Assembly: GCA_015179025.1 (NCBI GenBank)
Contig: WHUX01000172.1
Span: 1 to 64,000, forward strand
DNA: 64,000 nt
Source: Terfezia claveryi
Taxonomy: Eukaryota > Ascomycota > Pezizomycetes > Pezizales > Pezizaceae
Direction of reading: 5' to 3'
Shown: piece after piece, positions 29,970 to 42,022 of the stretch
How positions within the stretch are numbered: position 1 is the first letter of the stretch
Layout of the letters: every line of letters starts with the position of its first letter
Translations under genes and position numbers: made by a program
Notes under the pieces: model-generated
The model's database searches: none
Seen by the model: the letters and a program-made list of their open reading frames with translations, nothing else
Told to the model about the DNA's origin: nothing

Positions 29970-30990
29970 TATATTCATGAGGTTCCAAGGTCTAATAGCG
30001 GTTTGCAAACCTCAGCTACGAATCAAATTAAGGGGTGCTTACAAGTTCGGGAAGAGCAAAGGCAAGGAAGAGGCGGACGCCAACTTCAGGAACCGAGCCT
30101 AATGAATGCTTCACCGAAACAGGACACTGGAACCAACACAAAGGAGGAAAAGATGTTTCAGAGGATGAGGACGGTAACTGGGAGAGCGCTTAACAAATGC
30201 TGGCCCACGGGTGGAGAAGGAAAACCCTCTGGGTTGTTTGGATTCAGTGGATGAGGAAGAACTAAGGGAGTATCCAGAGAGGAGAGCAAGAGAGAGGAAG
30301 GGCCAAATGAGCAAAGAGGAGTGGCGGAAAGTAGGGGAATTTCTCCTACAACATGTAGTCATTATGCTCGAAATTCCCAATGATGGTGAGGCACAGCTGA
30401 GAAGGTAAAATCACTCAACGTTAAATTGGGAGGAAAGGCAGAATGCATTCTGATCGAGAAGCTAAGGTCTCAGATGGTGAACTTGGAAGAGGCGGAAGAG
30501 GAGCAAATAAGGAGAAACCAACACTTGGAAAGAGATTTGCATGTATCAACAACTACTTTGAGGGAATTAGAGTCTCCTCAATAATAATCAAGAAGCCGAG
30601 GAGCAAGGTAGAAGTAGCGGAGGTTGCAGTTCAGGTATCCACGACTATGGTGGATACAGCAACCCTAGTACTTAGCAGAGATGTTGACCAGAGAAAGTGG
30701 CTTGGAGGAGGCAATGGAGAGGACGAGAAAAGGCGGGGGAAGAAGAAGGAGAAGGGAAAGGGCAAAGAGAGGGCCAAGAACAGGATGTCAGCGAAGACAA
30801 GAATGCGGGTATATAGGAGCACGGTGGCTCCTGGGAGGAAATATGAGAAATGGTAACATCACTAGTTCGATGGCCTTTTCCCTAACGAGACTGGTCTCTT
30901 TTTGTGTGCAGGGCAGTCAGATGGGATTGAAGGTTGGGGACACTGGCTGCCCACGGAGGTATACGATTTTGAACAATGAACATGGGACGG
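29970..30990 (+). pseudogene. Decayed region with charged coiled-coil coding traces
   Basis: Several plus-strand frames in different phases read as Glu/Lys/Arg-rich helical protein: EELREYPERRARERKGQMSK (about 30255), then LRSQMVNLEEAEEEQIRRNQ (about 30460), then Lys-rich GKKKEKGKGKERAKNR (about 30740). Shifts and stops separate them. This could be a decayed coiled-coil gene or an intron-rich gene I cannot assemble. No catalytic motif is visible. Confidence 0.25.
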
Positions 30991-31440
30991 AAGAGGCTGG
31001 AGGTGGTTTTGGACTCGGACTCTGACTCGGTTGGTATGTTGGATTTACCGGCACAGTTTCTTTACGTTGGCGGGATACAATTGTACGTGCTTTTCGCTTG
31101 TTGTCCCGAGAGAACAGGCCGAACCTCTAAAGGGAGGTTTCGGGCCCGCTATAAACTTAGGTTTCTTGCGGGCATAGGTTTTTATATGACAACAGGCCCA
31201 CTCACGATGCCGTGTATGTAGCTACATTTACATAATTAATGTGGACCAAGAGGCCAAAACCGGTCCTGCTGGCTATGGATCATGACAGCTTGTGGGTGAA
31301 GTCTGAGTTTAGAAGAAGTATGCGAGCGAATGAGGTTAGGTACTCCAGTCGTATTTTACGTTGTGAATTCGCCTACCTAGTTTTCTCTGCCAAATTGCCT
31401 TTTTATTTATTATTTTGGTTTTTACATGACATGCGGCCGT

Positions 31441-31622
31441 ACCGTAGTCAGGGGACCTCTGGGACAAGGCAAGTTAATCTGCCAGGTCCAGTGGGTATGG
31501 TATGTACAACAAAATCGCTCAAGTGCCAAACGGCGAATAAACATTACACGCCATAACAAATGAACTCAAGTGGTCATAACTGGCAGTGCCAGATGACCCT
31601 GAGGGGTCTGATTGAGGCCCAC
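31441..31622 (-). mobile_element. SINE-like retroposon, copy C (diverged)
   Basis: Plus-strand words GGACAAGGCAAGTTAATCTG followed by CCAGGTCC, and later CAGATGACCCTGAGGGGTC, match copy A in the same orientation and order. The A-tail end (left) is too diverged to place, although a T/A-rich tract lies just upstream. Confidence 0.55.
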
Positions 31623-31744
31623 CCGAACCGAAAGAACCCCTAAAGTGGAAAAACTCAAGGGCCTGTTAGCCAGAAAATAGGTGAACCGTATATAAGAGAA
31701 GTTACTGGCGGCACTCATGATACAAGAAGTCGAAGAAGGCCTCC

Positions 31745-32055
31745 ATGTCATCCCAACGTTCTCCCTTCGACCCAGGGTTTGTCAAGGTCCTTCAATCCTG
31801 TCAAATTGCCGGTCGGTCCTGTAATATATATTTAACTATGCATATAACGCACAATCTCTCTCACAATTTAGAACTGAACTATGAAGTCCGCAATGTAAAG
31901 ATAACAGGAGAGGCCGGCCCCAAAACGGGTCTTGGCGGGCACGAAATATTGGTTGCCGTAACACAGTCACTGTCCAACCTTTCTACCGGACTACCTACCA
32001 GAATATCCAGCCCAACCCATCTAATCTGCCCCCTCACGCACTGATACTTGCACCA
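31745..32055 (+). other. Possible 5' part of the next gene
   Basis: A 99-codon frame starts at ATG 31745 but its composition is only partly protein-like and it ends just before the frame at 32056. It may contain an exon of the interrupted gene. I cannot place a splice site with confidence. Confidence 0.2.
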
Positions 32056-32960
32056 ATGCCTCTGAGGAAAGAACCAAACTCATTGGCCCACGACCCTGCT
32101 TCCTTGATAGCCATGGATGAAGAAGGTAGAGTCTGGGTGGACTCTCACGATACGCCGCAGGCTTACGTTGTCTATACCTGCCCCAACATCCGCCCAAATA
32201 CAATTTTGAAGCTGGAAATTAGCCCTCTAGAGCTCTACCTACAACCTGCCTGCGGCGACCAGCTATATTTACTACTGCACCCTAGTCGATGCCCTTTTCA
32301 AGAACATTCCACAGGAGATGAGGATTGGGCTCTCGAGTGATGACTTCATCCTGACGTTGCGGGAGAAAAGCGGCGTCAAGAAGGACTATGATGTTCCATA
32401 TTGGGGAAAGAGCAAGGCCTCTCTGATCAAATCCCATGTGATTGTTCACCTTACAGCCAGCGGCGTTGTAAGCTTGATTGAGTTATTTCTCCAAAGCATT
32501 GCCAAAACCGGTGAATCCCGTCCTGATATGTACTCGGAAGCCAAAGCACTCTTCTTCCATCGTTGTGTGCAGTGGGAGGATATAGGGCAATTCAACAAAG
32601 CTCCAAATTGTGAGTGTGGTGGAGCTGGCTGCCCGATACGGATGAAAAACGAAATGGAGAAGTTAGGGACAAAATTACTAGACGATGGATGCCTGGTCGA
32701 ACCAGTGATCTCGAAAGATGGCAATTTTTTTTTTTTTTTTAAATACTCAGTACTCCTATGCAGCCCCGTAGGGGGGCACGAAAGATGGCAAGATTTGGGG
32801 ATGGCCAGAGGAGCAGAGATGGTATGATTTGGAACCCTCTTATGGCGGCCAAGGTAAGGTCAATGTGTCGGCCAGTATTTTGATCGGGCCGGCCAGTCCG
32901 GCGGTCAAGCAGGCCCAGGCCGGCCTGGACCGGGTTGAGCTCAGCCGCGGACTGGCCTGA
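32056..32960 (+). pseudogene. Hypothetical gene disrupted by a retroposon insertion
   Basis: A frame from ATG 32056 (MPLRKEPNSLAHD...) gives way, perhaps through an intron near 32126-32230, to a second frame that is open from about 32230. The second frame has good protein composition, with DALFKNIPQEMRIGLSSDDF and a Cys-rich NCECGGAGCPIRM motif near 32610-32650. At 32725 a 54-bp retroposon piece breaks it. After the second copy of the 13-bp target duplication, the original frame continues (WGWPEEQRWYDLEPSYGGQ) to TGA at 32958-32960. Insert plus duplication is 67 bp, so it shifts the frame and the current product ends early at 32827. I do not recognise the family. Confidence 0.5.
32725..32778 (-). 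mobile_element. SINE-like retroposon, 5'-truncated copy D
   Basis: A T-run followed by AAATACTCAGTACTCCTATG and CAGCCCCGTAGGGGGGCA matches the tail end of the SINE-like family. It is flanked by a perfect 13-bp duplication, CGAAAGATGGCAA (32712-32724 and 32779-32791). The poly(A) tail, 5' truncation and long duplication are the hallmarks of target-primed reverse transcription. Confidence 0.85.
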
Positions 32961-33002
32961 ATTGTCAGGCCGGCATGCATACCCACAAGAGCAGGTTGTA
33001 GA

Positions 33003-33175
33003 TGGACTGGTCCGACTGGGCGGACTGGGCCAGACTGGGCCGGACTGGGCGGACTGGGCGGACTGAGCCGGACTGGGCGGACTGGGCCAGACTGGGCCGG
33101 ACTGGGCGGACTGGGCCAGACTGGGCGGACTGGGTGGACTGCAGGGACTGGACAGACTGCAGGGACTGGATCATC
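33003..33175. repeat. GGACTGGGC tandem repeat
   Basis: Irregular tandem array of 9-10-bp units such as GGACTGGGC, AGACTGGGCC and GGACTGCAG. A related array, GGACTGGTC, lies at 49349-49480. Long frames here on either strand are products of the repeat. Confidence 0.85.
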
Positions 33176-33211
33176 GGACTAAGAGCCTGTGCAACTGAGA
33201 GTTACTATATA

Positions 33212-35432
33212 CTGTATACGACGGGGAAGTAGATCACGATAGGGAAGTGGATCACTTTCGGCTAAATACATGGAAGTAGAAAAACAATAAAAAAATTCAC
33301 TTCCGGCGTGGCCTCAATACTCGTAGCTTCTGAGTGGGCTTTGGTGATATCTCAGGGAGTCTAGGAGCAGGTGTAGGGGTGAGGGGCAGAGTGCTAGGGG
33401 TGCTTTGGCCATGAATAGTCCCTGGGGTCCGCACATAAATGGTGCTGCCTTCAGAGCCACTATGGACGCTCTCAAATTCGCTGTCGCTATCCCGAAAACT
33501 TGGACCTGATTCAGATGCTGAGGAAGATGAGCTGACCGATATGTGGGTAGCTGTAGAAGAACGCTGGGACCTGGCTAGGCGAGTGAATAAGACATGTTTC
33601 ACATAGCGTTTTCTTGGCGTCTTTGGTGTTGCTTGCTGTGCCTGCTGCGCCAAATGTAGCTGCAATAACTCCGCACCGGTGATGGCTTTTGAGGTGGTAA
33701 GCCTTGTTCGCTTCCTTACCTGCTTTGCTTCCTCTGCTTTGGCAGCTAACACTGCTTCAAGCTGTTTTGCTCGATCCTCTCCTAGAAATGCTTTTGTTAA
33801 ACCACCTATAGCTGCATTTGCCATATTATCGACCAAAGCTTGCAGAATAGGGTCGTCCACATTTTTGAGGTGGTCTTGTACTTGCTGGTGAAGATGGCGA
33901 ACTGCTCGAGTATTGGCTGGAGTGGTTGGAATGGTGGAATTACTGGTAGAATTAATTGATCGCTTAGAATCAGCTGCTGCAGTACTAGTATATTGACCTA
34001 GAATCCTCCGTGGATTGAATGGATGAATGCCAGTGGTCTCAAATGCAGATTTAATATTTTTGGATGTATATGCAGCCTTGCGAGCTTCTCGGAAGTGTCT
34101 AATAGATTTTAATGAATTGCCAAATAGAGAAGAAAAAGATAACTTACAGAAGAAAATTTCTCTTAGTAATTGCTTCCCTACTTAAACATAGATAATCCTC
34201 CACTCAACGCCCATAATACTTCTATAATGGTCCAAATAATCCAACATCTAGTAGTTGCAGAATATGTGTTGTATGTGGAGGCAGACAAAATAGCTCAATA
34301 CGATTCTGACTACAAAATCGTAGAAAATCCATACTAAAATGTAAGTTATGACCATCTACAACTAATAATCGGTTCTCTCTAGAATCCTTCATTCTTATAG
34401 ATTATTAGTATCTGCTCTTATTTTCAATTATATATAGATTATACTACTTACGTGTAAGAGGCTCAAATAGTAGTCATAAGTATTCTAGTCCCAGAACTTG
34501 ATTGGTCCATCCTTTAGGTGAAATAGAGAAGACAGTATCTTTATCTTCTTCACTGAGGTAGTTATGCCATTGAGCTAACTGTACTTTCCCTTTATATATA
34601 ATCATTGGCAGTAGAAATGTTCCATCAGCTACAATTGTCTCAATTGCAATAATTTATTCTCGGTTACCATCTTTCATCAAAGGTGGACTCTTTCTGCCTC
34701 GTACACATATAACCTTCACTCAAGCTGACTTCCCCATTTGTAACCCCTTTTCATCCATATTGTATAGGTTATATGGCTGGATCTTATTCTGCTTAATCAT
34801 TGGCCCCAAAACATAGAAGGACTGCTTGAGTATTTTTGGATCAAAGGAGACAATTCATTGCTTGTGAACTTAAGTACTGAATTTAGATGTAAGATATGAG
34901 TAGTGATTAAGAAACCGGCTTATCTAATGCTCTCCTAACTTTACTGTTCTATTTTCTGGCCCCTCTTGCTCCCATAAAATCTTCAAAGCAGTCTTCCGCA
35001 TACTATCTACTTTCATCGGAAAACCACAATAATCCATATCTTCAATTTGCTTAACTACAGAGCGCTCTTCTACCTTTCCCAATGTTTGTTCCAGCTCATG
35101 AGCCTTTCGTCTTGCCTTACGGCCTTTTAACCAGCCTTACAATGTGGTATAGAGTAATCTTTGGCTCTCTACAGCTTGGCAGATGCTGGGATACTTTTCT
35201 GTATTATATCCCTGAATTGCCTTAGCAATGGACCCTTCCTTCTCTGATTCTTTAACTTGATGTGGTTTAACTCACCCCATCATAGCTATTGTTGTCCTTG
35301 TAGTTGATTGCAAGTTGATTGCCAGGTTGCTCTTTACGCAGTGGGGCTACAAATGTGGGGCAACACTGAAAAAGTAATGTGAAATATAGTAATCCAGATC
35401 CCTATTGTGATCCACTTCTCTGTCATGTACAG
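33212..35432 (-). mobile_element. Second pogo/Fot1-type transposon, decayed
   Basis: The left end (CTGTATACGACGGGGAAG, then TAGATCACGATAGGGA) is matched in inverted form by the right end (TCCCTATTGTGATCCACTTC, then ATGTACAG). The element is bounded by TA at 33210-33211 and 35433-35434. A minus-strand transposase with stops fills the interior. Its ends differ from those of the 8.1-kb element, so it is a separate family. Confidence 0.8.
33297..35285 (-). pseudogene. pogo-type DDE transposase, second family
   Basis: The minus strand carries, in order: an HTH part (EGSIAKAIQGYNTEKYPSIC near 35240); a linker (KQIEDMDYCGFPMKVDSM, about 35050); the DDE block LLVVDGHNLHFSMDFLRFC (about 34370-34310) with LPPHTTHILQLLDVGLFGPL (about 34290-34230); and a Ser/Pro-rich C-terminus open from 33860 to 33297. 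Stops interrupt it, several where CAA or CAG would be expected. The catalytic core style matches Pfam DDE_1. It is inactive as read. Confidence 0.85.
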
Positions 35433-35491
35433 TAATAGATATAGGCACGGAGTAAAAAGATATCATGATTTATGGAACCTAATAGTTTATT

Positions 35492-35575
35492 GGCCTAGTA
35501 AATAGAGAATATGAAGATGGCCTAGTAAATAGAGAATATGAAGATGGTCTAGTAAATAGAATATGAAGAATACAA
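35492..35575. repeat. 28-bp tandem repeat, three copies
   Basis: GGCCTAGTAAATAGAGAATA followed by TGAAGAT is repeated three times, the last copy slightly shortened. It lies just beyond the stop codon of the hAT relic. Confidence 0.8.
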
Positions 35576-35580
35576 CCAAA

Positions 35581-35826
35581 CTACTCAGTACCACTCTCAA
35601 GCCCTATCGCTGTGCTCTTAATCTCCAATTACTCTAACATAGTGTGTACTTCTTCCGTCTCTCCAAATGCAACCAGTCGTCCATCTGCCTGCTATGATTT
35701 CATACACTCTGCTGTTTTAATGATATCCTTCTTAAGCCGGTTCCGCCGGTCTGTTACTATCAAACCTGTACTACTAAAAACTCGTTTAACCTCAGAACTC
35801 ATAGCTGGGATCGCGATCGCTTAAAG
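35581..35826 (-). pseudogene. hAT transposase C-terminal (dimerisation) fragment
   Basis: The minus-strand frame contains IPAMSSEVKRVFSSTG, then TDRRNRLKKDIIKTAEC, the signature of the hAT C-terminal dimerisation domain (Pfam Dimer_Tnp_hAT). Two in-frame stops interrupt it, one being TAG where a Trp (TGG) is expected. The rest of the transposase is missing upstream, so a large internal deletion occurred. Confidence 0.75.
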
Positions 35827-35892
35827 CTGCTTGGTCATTACTGAACAGATCTGTCTCAAGGTCCATATCGGCTGGATTGAAGTTGTCCATAT

Positions 35893-36110
35893 CATATACT
35901 TTGTGAAAGGTTAGTATATTCCAGTTATAAGCGGAATTTGGCTATATTAAATACCTGCTCTGCAATGATCTACAATGCTCCGATGCTCTAATAGAACTAA
36001 AAAATAACAATTTCAGATACTTTATGAAAAGTTAGTATATTATAAGTGGAGTTTAGATATATTGCATACCTGTTCCACAATGCTCCAATGCTCTGATAGG
36101 ACTAAAGAAT
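35893..36110. repeat. Diverged tandem duplication, about 110-bp unit
   Basis: The stretch ATACTTTGTGAAAGGTTAGT...CTAATAGAACTAAAAAAT (35893-36006) recurs as ATACTTTATGAAAAGTTAGT...CTGATAGGACTAAAGAAT (about 36018-36110). The LTR retrotransposon inserted exactly at the end of the second copy. Confidence 0.8.
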
Positions 36111-36734
36111 TGTTACAGAGGGGCTGTAACTACAAATATACAAGTTGGCGGTAGTAGTATAAAGGGGTTATCAGTAATAAGTACAAGTATAAATGCAGTC
36201 ACAACTTGAGTATAAAGTAGACTCGATAAGAGTAAAGCTATATATAGACTTAGAACACCCCTTGGGTCTTATTGTATTAACTATGCAAAAGCGGTAGCTT
36301 ATATAGAAGTGTTGATCTGATAAGTTATTATCAGATCTGACAACACTTCCTATAATAGCTTAGTAGCACTGATGTTAGGTAGTTGCCTAGAATAGGAAGA
36401 CGCTTCCTGTTTAGGAACTCTGTAGTCTAATATATATTGATTAGGCAGCCCAAACTACAATGCATCACAGTCAGGCTATCATACATGAGCTGAACTCGAA
36501 CACAACGAATAACAATACATAAATAATGAACATAAGAACTTAATGGATATCTATAGAAGAGAGTACATGTATGAGAATGCATTCAGAGGTCACACGCTTC
36601 CTTACATCAATACCCGTCTATCCCGGACACATTATCTGCATTTGTATAGTTGATCAGGCCATATCAGTTAGCAGCCATAATTAGGTATTGGGATATCCCC
36701 TGTTGAGGGTAGGTCTCTTACCTGAGCCATAACA
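36111..36734 (-). repeat. 3' LTR of the outer chromovirus
   Basis: A 624-bp repeat beginning TGTTACAGAGGGGCTG and ending GAGCCATAACA on the plus strand. It pairs with 48559-49187 over its whole length with scattered, mainly transition, differences. A hairpin-like palindrome around TGATAAGTTATTATCAG lies near 36320. Confidence 0.92.
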
Positions 36735-37019
36735 TTACTCCCTGTTTCGAGACAGCTGTCTTCAGCTGAATACAAGTCTTTCCGACTCTAGAGAAGACAA
36801 GTATTAGTAACAACTTAGGTAACCATGGTGGTATAGGTACTGACCATCCTGACCAATACCCCTATCCTATTTAAGGGTATTACAAGACTGGTATGCCTAC
36901 ATATACATACCATGGCCATTAAAAACCAAACCTCTCACCAAAAAACCCACAGGAAAAAGGCAATGAGTAAGAGGGTAAAAGGTACCATGTCTTCATCCAT
37001 GAAACACTGGACGCAAGTC

Positions 37020-37290
37020 CAAACTTCAGACGTCTCTTTCATCATGTGGCTTATTGGAGAACTTCTTTCGATACTTCCTGAGCTTCTCTGAACAGTTATC
37101 CAACTTGTCGAAGGTCTCCCAAGTGTCTTCAAACTCCATATATCCTTCCCAACGTACCCTATACTTGACTACTCCTCGATTCTTACAGGAGTCTACAATG
37201 GATTTGACTTCAAAAATATCCAGTTCATCTTCGTCTATATCTTGTGGCTCGTCTCATCATTTGAATGGCTTTAGAAGGGTAACATGAACA
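37020..37290 (-). pseudogene. Chromodomain end of the outer element
   Basis: Minus-strand reading of the C-terminus of pol gives FEVKSIVDSCKNRGVVKYRV, then RWEGYMEFEDTWETFDKL. This is the chromodomain pattern that may target integration to marked chromatin. It starts in a Glu/Asp-rich linker. Shadow frames exist on the plus strand. Confidence 0.75.
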
Positions 37291-37559
37291 ACGTTGTGCT
37301 ATCGTGTACCTAAGTTGTGGAACTTCAAGCCTGTATGTGTGTATACCAATAGCTTCAATGACCTTGTAGGGCCCTATCTACTTGCTGGTGAGGGAACGGT
37401 TGTTCCCAGCTCATATCTGTAGGTTCTGGTGGTCAACTAATACCCAGTCATCAATAGCAAACCTGCGTGCTTTTTCGAGGTGTATAGTACTTCTCTTGTG
37501 GTTGATTTGCTTGAGGGTATCATGAATTTGGTTGTACACTGTTGTCATTCAGTCTAGCC

Positions 37560-38275
37560 ATTCTTCTGCCGTGAGAGAGGAGAATTCATAGTCATTTGAA
37601 AGGTGAATGGTGCGAGGGTCGAAGCCATACAAACTTCGGTAAGGGGAGTACTTATGGGTAAAGTGGGCAGCAGTATTATAGGCAAACTCGGCTAAAGGTA
37701 GCCATCATTTCTAACGAGCTTGCCTATCATGACAGTAGATATAGAGGTACTGCTTAAGTGTTTGGACTGCTCATTCAGCAAGTCTATCAGTCTGAGGGTG
37801 ATAGGCAGTGGAGAGGCGGAGAGTTATGTTAAGCTTTTGGTTAAGCTCCTTGAGGAATCTGGAAGCAAACTGTGGACCGCAGTCAGAGGTGATATATCGG
37901 GGAAGGCCATAGAGTCTCTATATCTCGTTAATATAGGTATCAGCAACATTAGATGCTGTCCATGTAGTCTTTGCCAGAATATAGTGTTGTACTTTCGTAA
38001 ACCGGTCCATGATAACGAGTAGTGTATTGAAACCTTCTGACTCTGGTAGCTTACTAACGAAGTCCATAGCTATTTCCTTAAATGTTCATTCTCCAGTTGG
38101 CATTGGTACCAACTTTATTTGCCTACTATGCCTATCTGCCTTTGCTTTCTAACACTTAGTACATCCTACCACATAATTCACAATATCTTCTTGCCACTTA
38201 TCCCACGTAAAATTCCTTGACACTAGCTCTTGAGTACGATGTCTTCCCCAATGTTCTGCCACTTAACTATTATGG
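37560..38275 (-). pseudogene. Integrase of the outer element
   Basis: In order on the minus strand: the HHCC-like start, then CTKC, then MDFVSKLPESEGFNTLLVIM with the first catalytic Asp, YGLPRYITSDCGPQFASRF with the second, and LSTAYHPQTDRLAE. Multiple stops occur (for example a stop after INEI and one after DRLAE). Confidence 0.85.
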
Positions 38276-40107
38276 TGCTGTCTTAGTACTTCTAACTTAA
38301 ACTCGGAGGGTACCACCCATAGTCCACCCTTCTTCTGCCATCTGGCCACATCTATTCCTTCCACTTCAACATCTTTGGCTTCCTCTTCATCCTCTTCCCC
38401 TAGTACCATTAGTTGGCCATCTTCGAAAAATCTAGTATCCATGCCTGATTTCTCTTCCCCTGAACGTCTAGACAGGCCATCAGGCTTATCCATCTTCGAA
38501 CTGGGTCTGTAGTGAATATTGTAGATGAATTCGGACATGCGGAGGTATCAGGTAGCTTGACAGAAGTTGAGCTTTTGTTTGGTGTTGAAATATTGTAACT
38601 CTTGGTAGTCTATATAGACGTTCACTAGAACGCCAACCAACCAATCTCGCCACTCCCAGAAACAATCCACAATTGCAAACAACTCTTTATCGAGGATAGG
38701 ACAGTTGCGTTGAGCTGTGGAGAGGGTTTTGGCATAGTATTCAATGGAGTGAAGCTGCTTTCCTTCATTGACAATATGGTATTGAGAGAGGATACCAGCA
38801 ATTGCTTGATTACTAGCATCAGTCTCTATGATTGTCTCGAGTTGTCTGTCAAACTGTGTGAGGATGGGGGCAGTGAGTAATCATTCTCAGAGGTCATCAA
38901 AGGCTTGCTGTTGTTCATGTCCCCAACTGAAAGAAACATCCTTTGTTAAGTCGATTAAAGGGTGTGCATTTGCACTATAATTGGCAATAAATCGATGGTA
39001 GTAATTAGCGAAGCCTAGGAATGCTTGAACATCTTTCTTCTTGGTAGGAATGGGCCACTTGGATATAGTTTCAAGCTTGGAGGGATCCATTTGGATGTGT
39101 TGACTATTGATAATATGATTGAGAAATAAGGTCTCCAGGACATAGAACTCGGACTTTATGAAGTTAACAGCTAACCCATATTGGATGCATTACTGAAGAA
39201 CCTTTTCGACTATTTGTTGATGTTCTTCCTCTGTCTCACCTCCGTAGATGAGTATGTCGTCCAAGTACTAGATATATCCTTCCATATCCTTGAAGATCGT
39301 ATCCATTATCTCTTGAAATGTAGCAGGGGCATTGGTTAACCCAAATGGTATCACGGTATACTCAAATAGTCCCTTTTTCGTCCTCAATGCTGTCTTCTAT
39401 TCGTCTCCTGGTACAATTCTGATGATGTTATACTCATTTTTGAGGTCTAATCATGTGAACCATTTACCTCCACGAGTTCTATCAAGGAACTCGGAGATAA
39501 GAGGGAGTGGGTATTTGTTTGGTACTGTAAGATGGTTAAGGGCTCGGTAATCAACACATAGCCTTGAAGATCCATCTTTCTTTCGAACAAATAGGATAGG
39601 AGCACTGGCGGAGGAGCGTGAACATCGAACTTTTATAGTAGGAAGGTTCTCATTGAGGTATTCCTGGAGCGCTTCATCTTCTTCCCATGTAGTCTTGTAG
39701 ATAGTCCCAAATGGTATCTTTGCGGTTGGGTCTTGGAGAGGGATTTCGTGGTCCTATGGCTTGTTTTCAGGGAGTCTAGCTGCTTGTTCTGTAGTAAAGC
39801 AATGTGTGTAACGAGAGTATCGTTCGCTTGCATCAATAATAAGCACAATCTCGTCATCCTCTAGTGGCTCTTCAACTTCAAGAACAGAAACAGTAGGAAT
39901 CCATCTAACAGAATATAGAATATTTAAACCTGTAGAGACCTGTCTCAGGCACCTGTTCTGAGTATCCACCAGAAATCCATTTTCTATCAACCAAGATAAA
40001 CCCAAAATAACATCCTTCTTCCCAATATCCAATACTTCGGCATCTATCTTAAACTTACCCAAAAAGTGAGAAGAGGAATCCAACATATCAAACCTAGTAT
40101 TAACCAC
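38263..40107 (-). pseudogene. Protease, reverse transcriptase and RNase H of the outer element
   Basis: Recognisable blocks include LGLSWLIENGF (after the protease), RLCVDYRALN, KYPLPLISEFLDR, the catalytic YLDDILIYGG (about 39270), LGFANYYHRFIANY, then RNase H ETDASNQAIAGILSQ and DKELFAIV. The YLDD box is intact in this element, but it is preceded by TAG where Trp (TGG) is usual. A frame opening with YNIHYRPSSKMDKPDGLSRR leads to the integrase. Confidence 0.88.
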
Positions 40108-40324
40108 ATATTTTCCTCTAGAAATTCGAGATCCATCTCCCTGTCTAATTCTAACTTCCTAAGCTCTTTTCCAAATTCCTAACTTAACTGCCAATCTTTC
40201 CTAACAACTGGAGCATAAGCTCTACAGTCTACTACTGCTTTAACTTCTTCCCCAGCGATGAGAATTTGGACCATCAGGAGAGGAGAATATCTAGGAGTAC
40301 GTCCGACGGTAGGTGAGGTACTCC

Positions 40325-41224
40325 TTACTCGTTTCCCGATTCTTCTTCCTCAAAGCCAAGCTCTGTAATCCGAAGCTGTCCTTTATCAGTTCGAACCTTC
40401 TTGTTGGTAGGTACTAGTGCCTGAGTAGTACTGGTGGTATTTTTTGGCTTAGTGGAGGGTTCAGTAGCAATTTTTCCATGCCTACACTCAGCCGCTCGAT
40501 GGCTAGTATATCTACAAAACAAGCATCTTCCTTCTTGTATTCTTGCATCTTGTATTACTTCAGGGATTTGTACATCCCTTGTACTTACTCTAGTACTAGA
40601 GAGTAATCCACTCCGAGATTGTATCCGTTCCTCGAATGTACATTTCTTTGATGTTGGTTGAGTAGGAGGAGAATTGCAGTTGCAGCATTGGAATTCAGTA
40701 CTGATAATATCTATCTCAATAAGTTTCTGTCTCCATTGATAAGGGAAGGTATGGAGGTTTTTGTAGTGAGCCATTGATTTGTGGAGATCATGGGGAAGAT
40801 TGGAGATTATAATATTGATAACCTGCATCTTGGATAGTTTAGTATAATTGTTAAGTCTATCTACCTCCGTTAGATAATCTAAGATAGAACCAGTCTTTTT
40901 TAGTGCTGCTAGATTATGATATGCTCGATCTGCCTGGTAGTGGTCCTTATAATATAGTTCCATGGCTTCCTTAACCTCCTTCCAAGTATAATACTTGACT
41001 CAATTAGCCTTCCACCAATCCAATGCCTTTCTATCTATTGATAACCCAACATATGCCAGCTTCTGGTCTTTATTCCAAGTAAGAGTGATAAGGAAATAAT
41101 CATCTATTTGAAGAATCCAGCCTTCGAGATGTGTTCGGTCCCATTTGAATTTATTCGGGGGTGGTGCTTTACCTGCTATCTGCTTATTTTCGAAGATTCC
41201 CAATCCCACTGGAGGAGGTAGTAG
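40325..41224 (-). pseudogene. gag (C-terminal part) of the outer element
   Basis: Two frames (41209-41000 and 40963-40325) separated by one stop encode capsid-like sequence (WWKAN, MELYYKDHYQADRAYHNL) and a CCHC zinc knuckle CLFCRYTSHRAAEC near 40510. The nested element entered just upstream at 41225-41229, separating this from the gag N-terminus at 47681-48503. Confidence 0.85.
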
Positions 41225-41229
41225 AGGAG

Positions 41230-41852
41230 TGTAACGAGGGCTTTGGGGGACAAGGCGACCAAGGGGTACGCCGGGGCAGTAGCAAGGAGGAATTGCATAC
41301 GTAGGAGCACTACGTGTGTGATCTAGGGAAAGGATAGGGGCAAGGCAAGAGCAGGGCTAGGGTAACACTCACATAGGAACGCTACGTGTGTGACTAGGAA
41401 AACTAGGCTTGTTACGGACGCCTGTCACGAATGTCACGGATATCACGGACACCTGTCACGGATGTCACAGACAATGTCAGGGGGGGCAGGATGTTCAAAA
41501 GGCAAGAGACAAGGACAAGAGACACACAGAAGTGATTGCCACGTGTGTCGAAGGGAGGCAGCTGTGCTGCAGAGTTGTTTTGTATGAGACAAGGATATGC
41601 ACAAGGGAGGTGCACAAGCACTGGAAGAAGCAAGGTCTTATATTGGGTATACAAGACGTTGGATGGGGATCCAATGTGAGTGCAAGAGCAAGGAGATATA
41701 TATACATGGTGGCCCAAGGCCGATAACAGAATAAGGTTCCGAGATAGGGAACCCTCGACAGTCATGCCGAAAGTGGCATGACTCTCGAAACACAACCCGG
41801 TACTAGGCAATATCAATAACAATAACAACGGTAAAGAGAGGCGGTTGTTACA
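41230..41852 (-). repeat. 3' LTR of the inner chromovirus
   Basis: Begins TGTAACGAGGGC and ends CGGTTGTTACA on the plus strand. It contains tandem GTCACGGATGTCACGGACACC-like words near 41420-41480, in fewer copies than its partner LTR (47031-47675), which explains the length difference. A hairpin AGTCATGCCG...GGCATGACT lies at about 41759-41783. Confidence 0.93.
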
Positions 41853-42022
41853 CTATCCCCCTCTTTAGGCAAGAGCTCCAGCGATATGAAGGCCTGGGGG
41901 TGATAATAGTAAAAACAACCTAACAACAACAAAAACAACAATCATAACTCCGAACAAACTGACAACAACAGAAACAACAATCATAATTCCAACTCCAAAT
42001 CAACGAAGACAAGACAAAAATA

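Noticed and set aside
33002..33232. Trp/Asp/Arg-rich 76-codon frame
   Set aside because: Translation of the GGACTGGGC tandem array.
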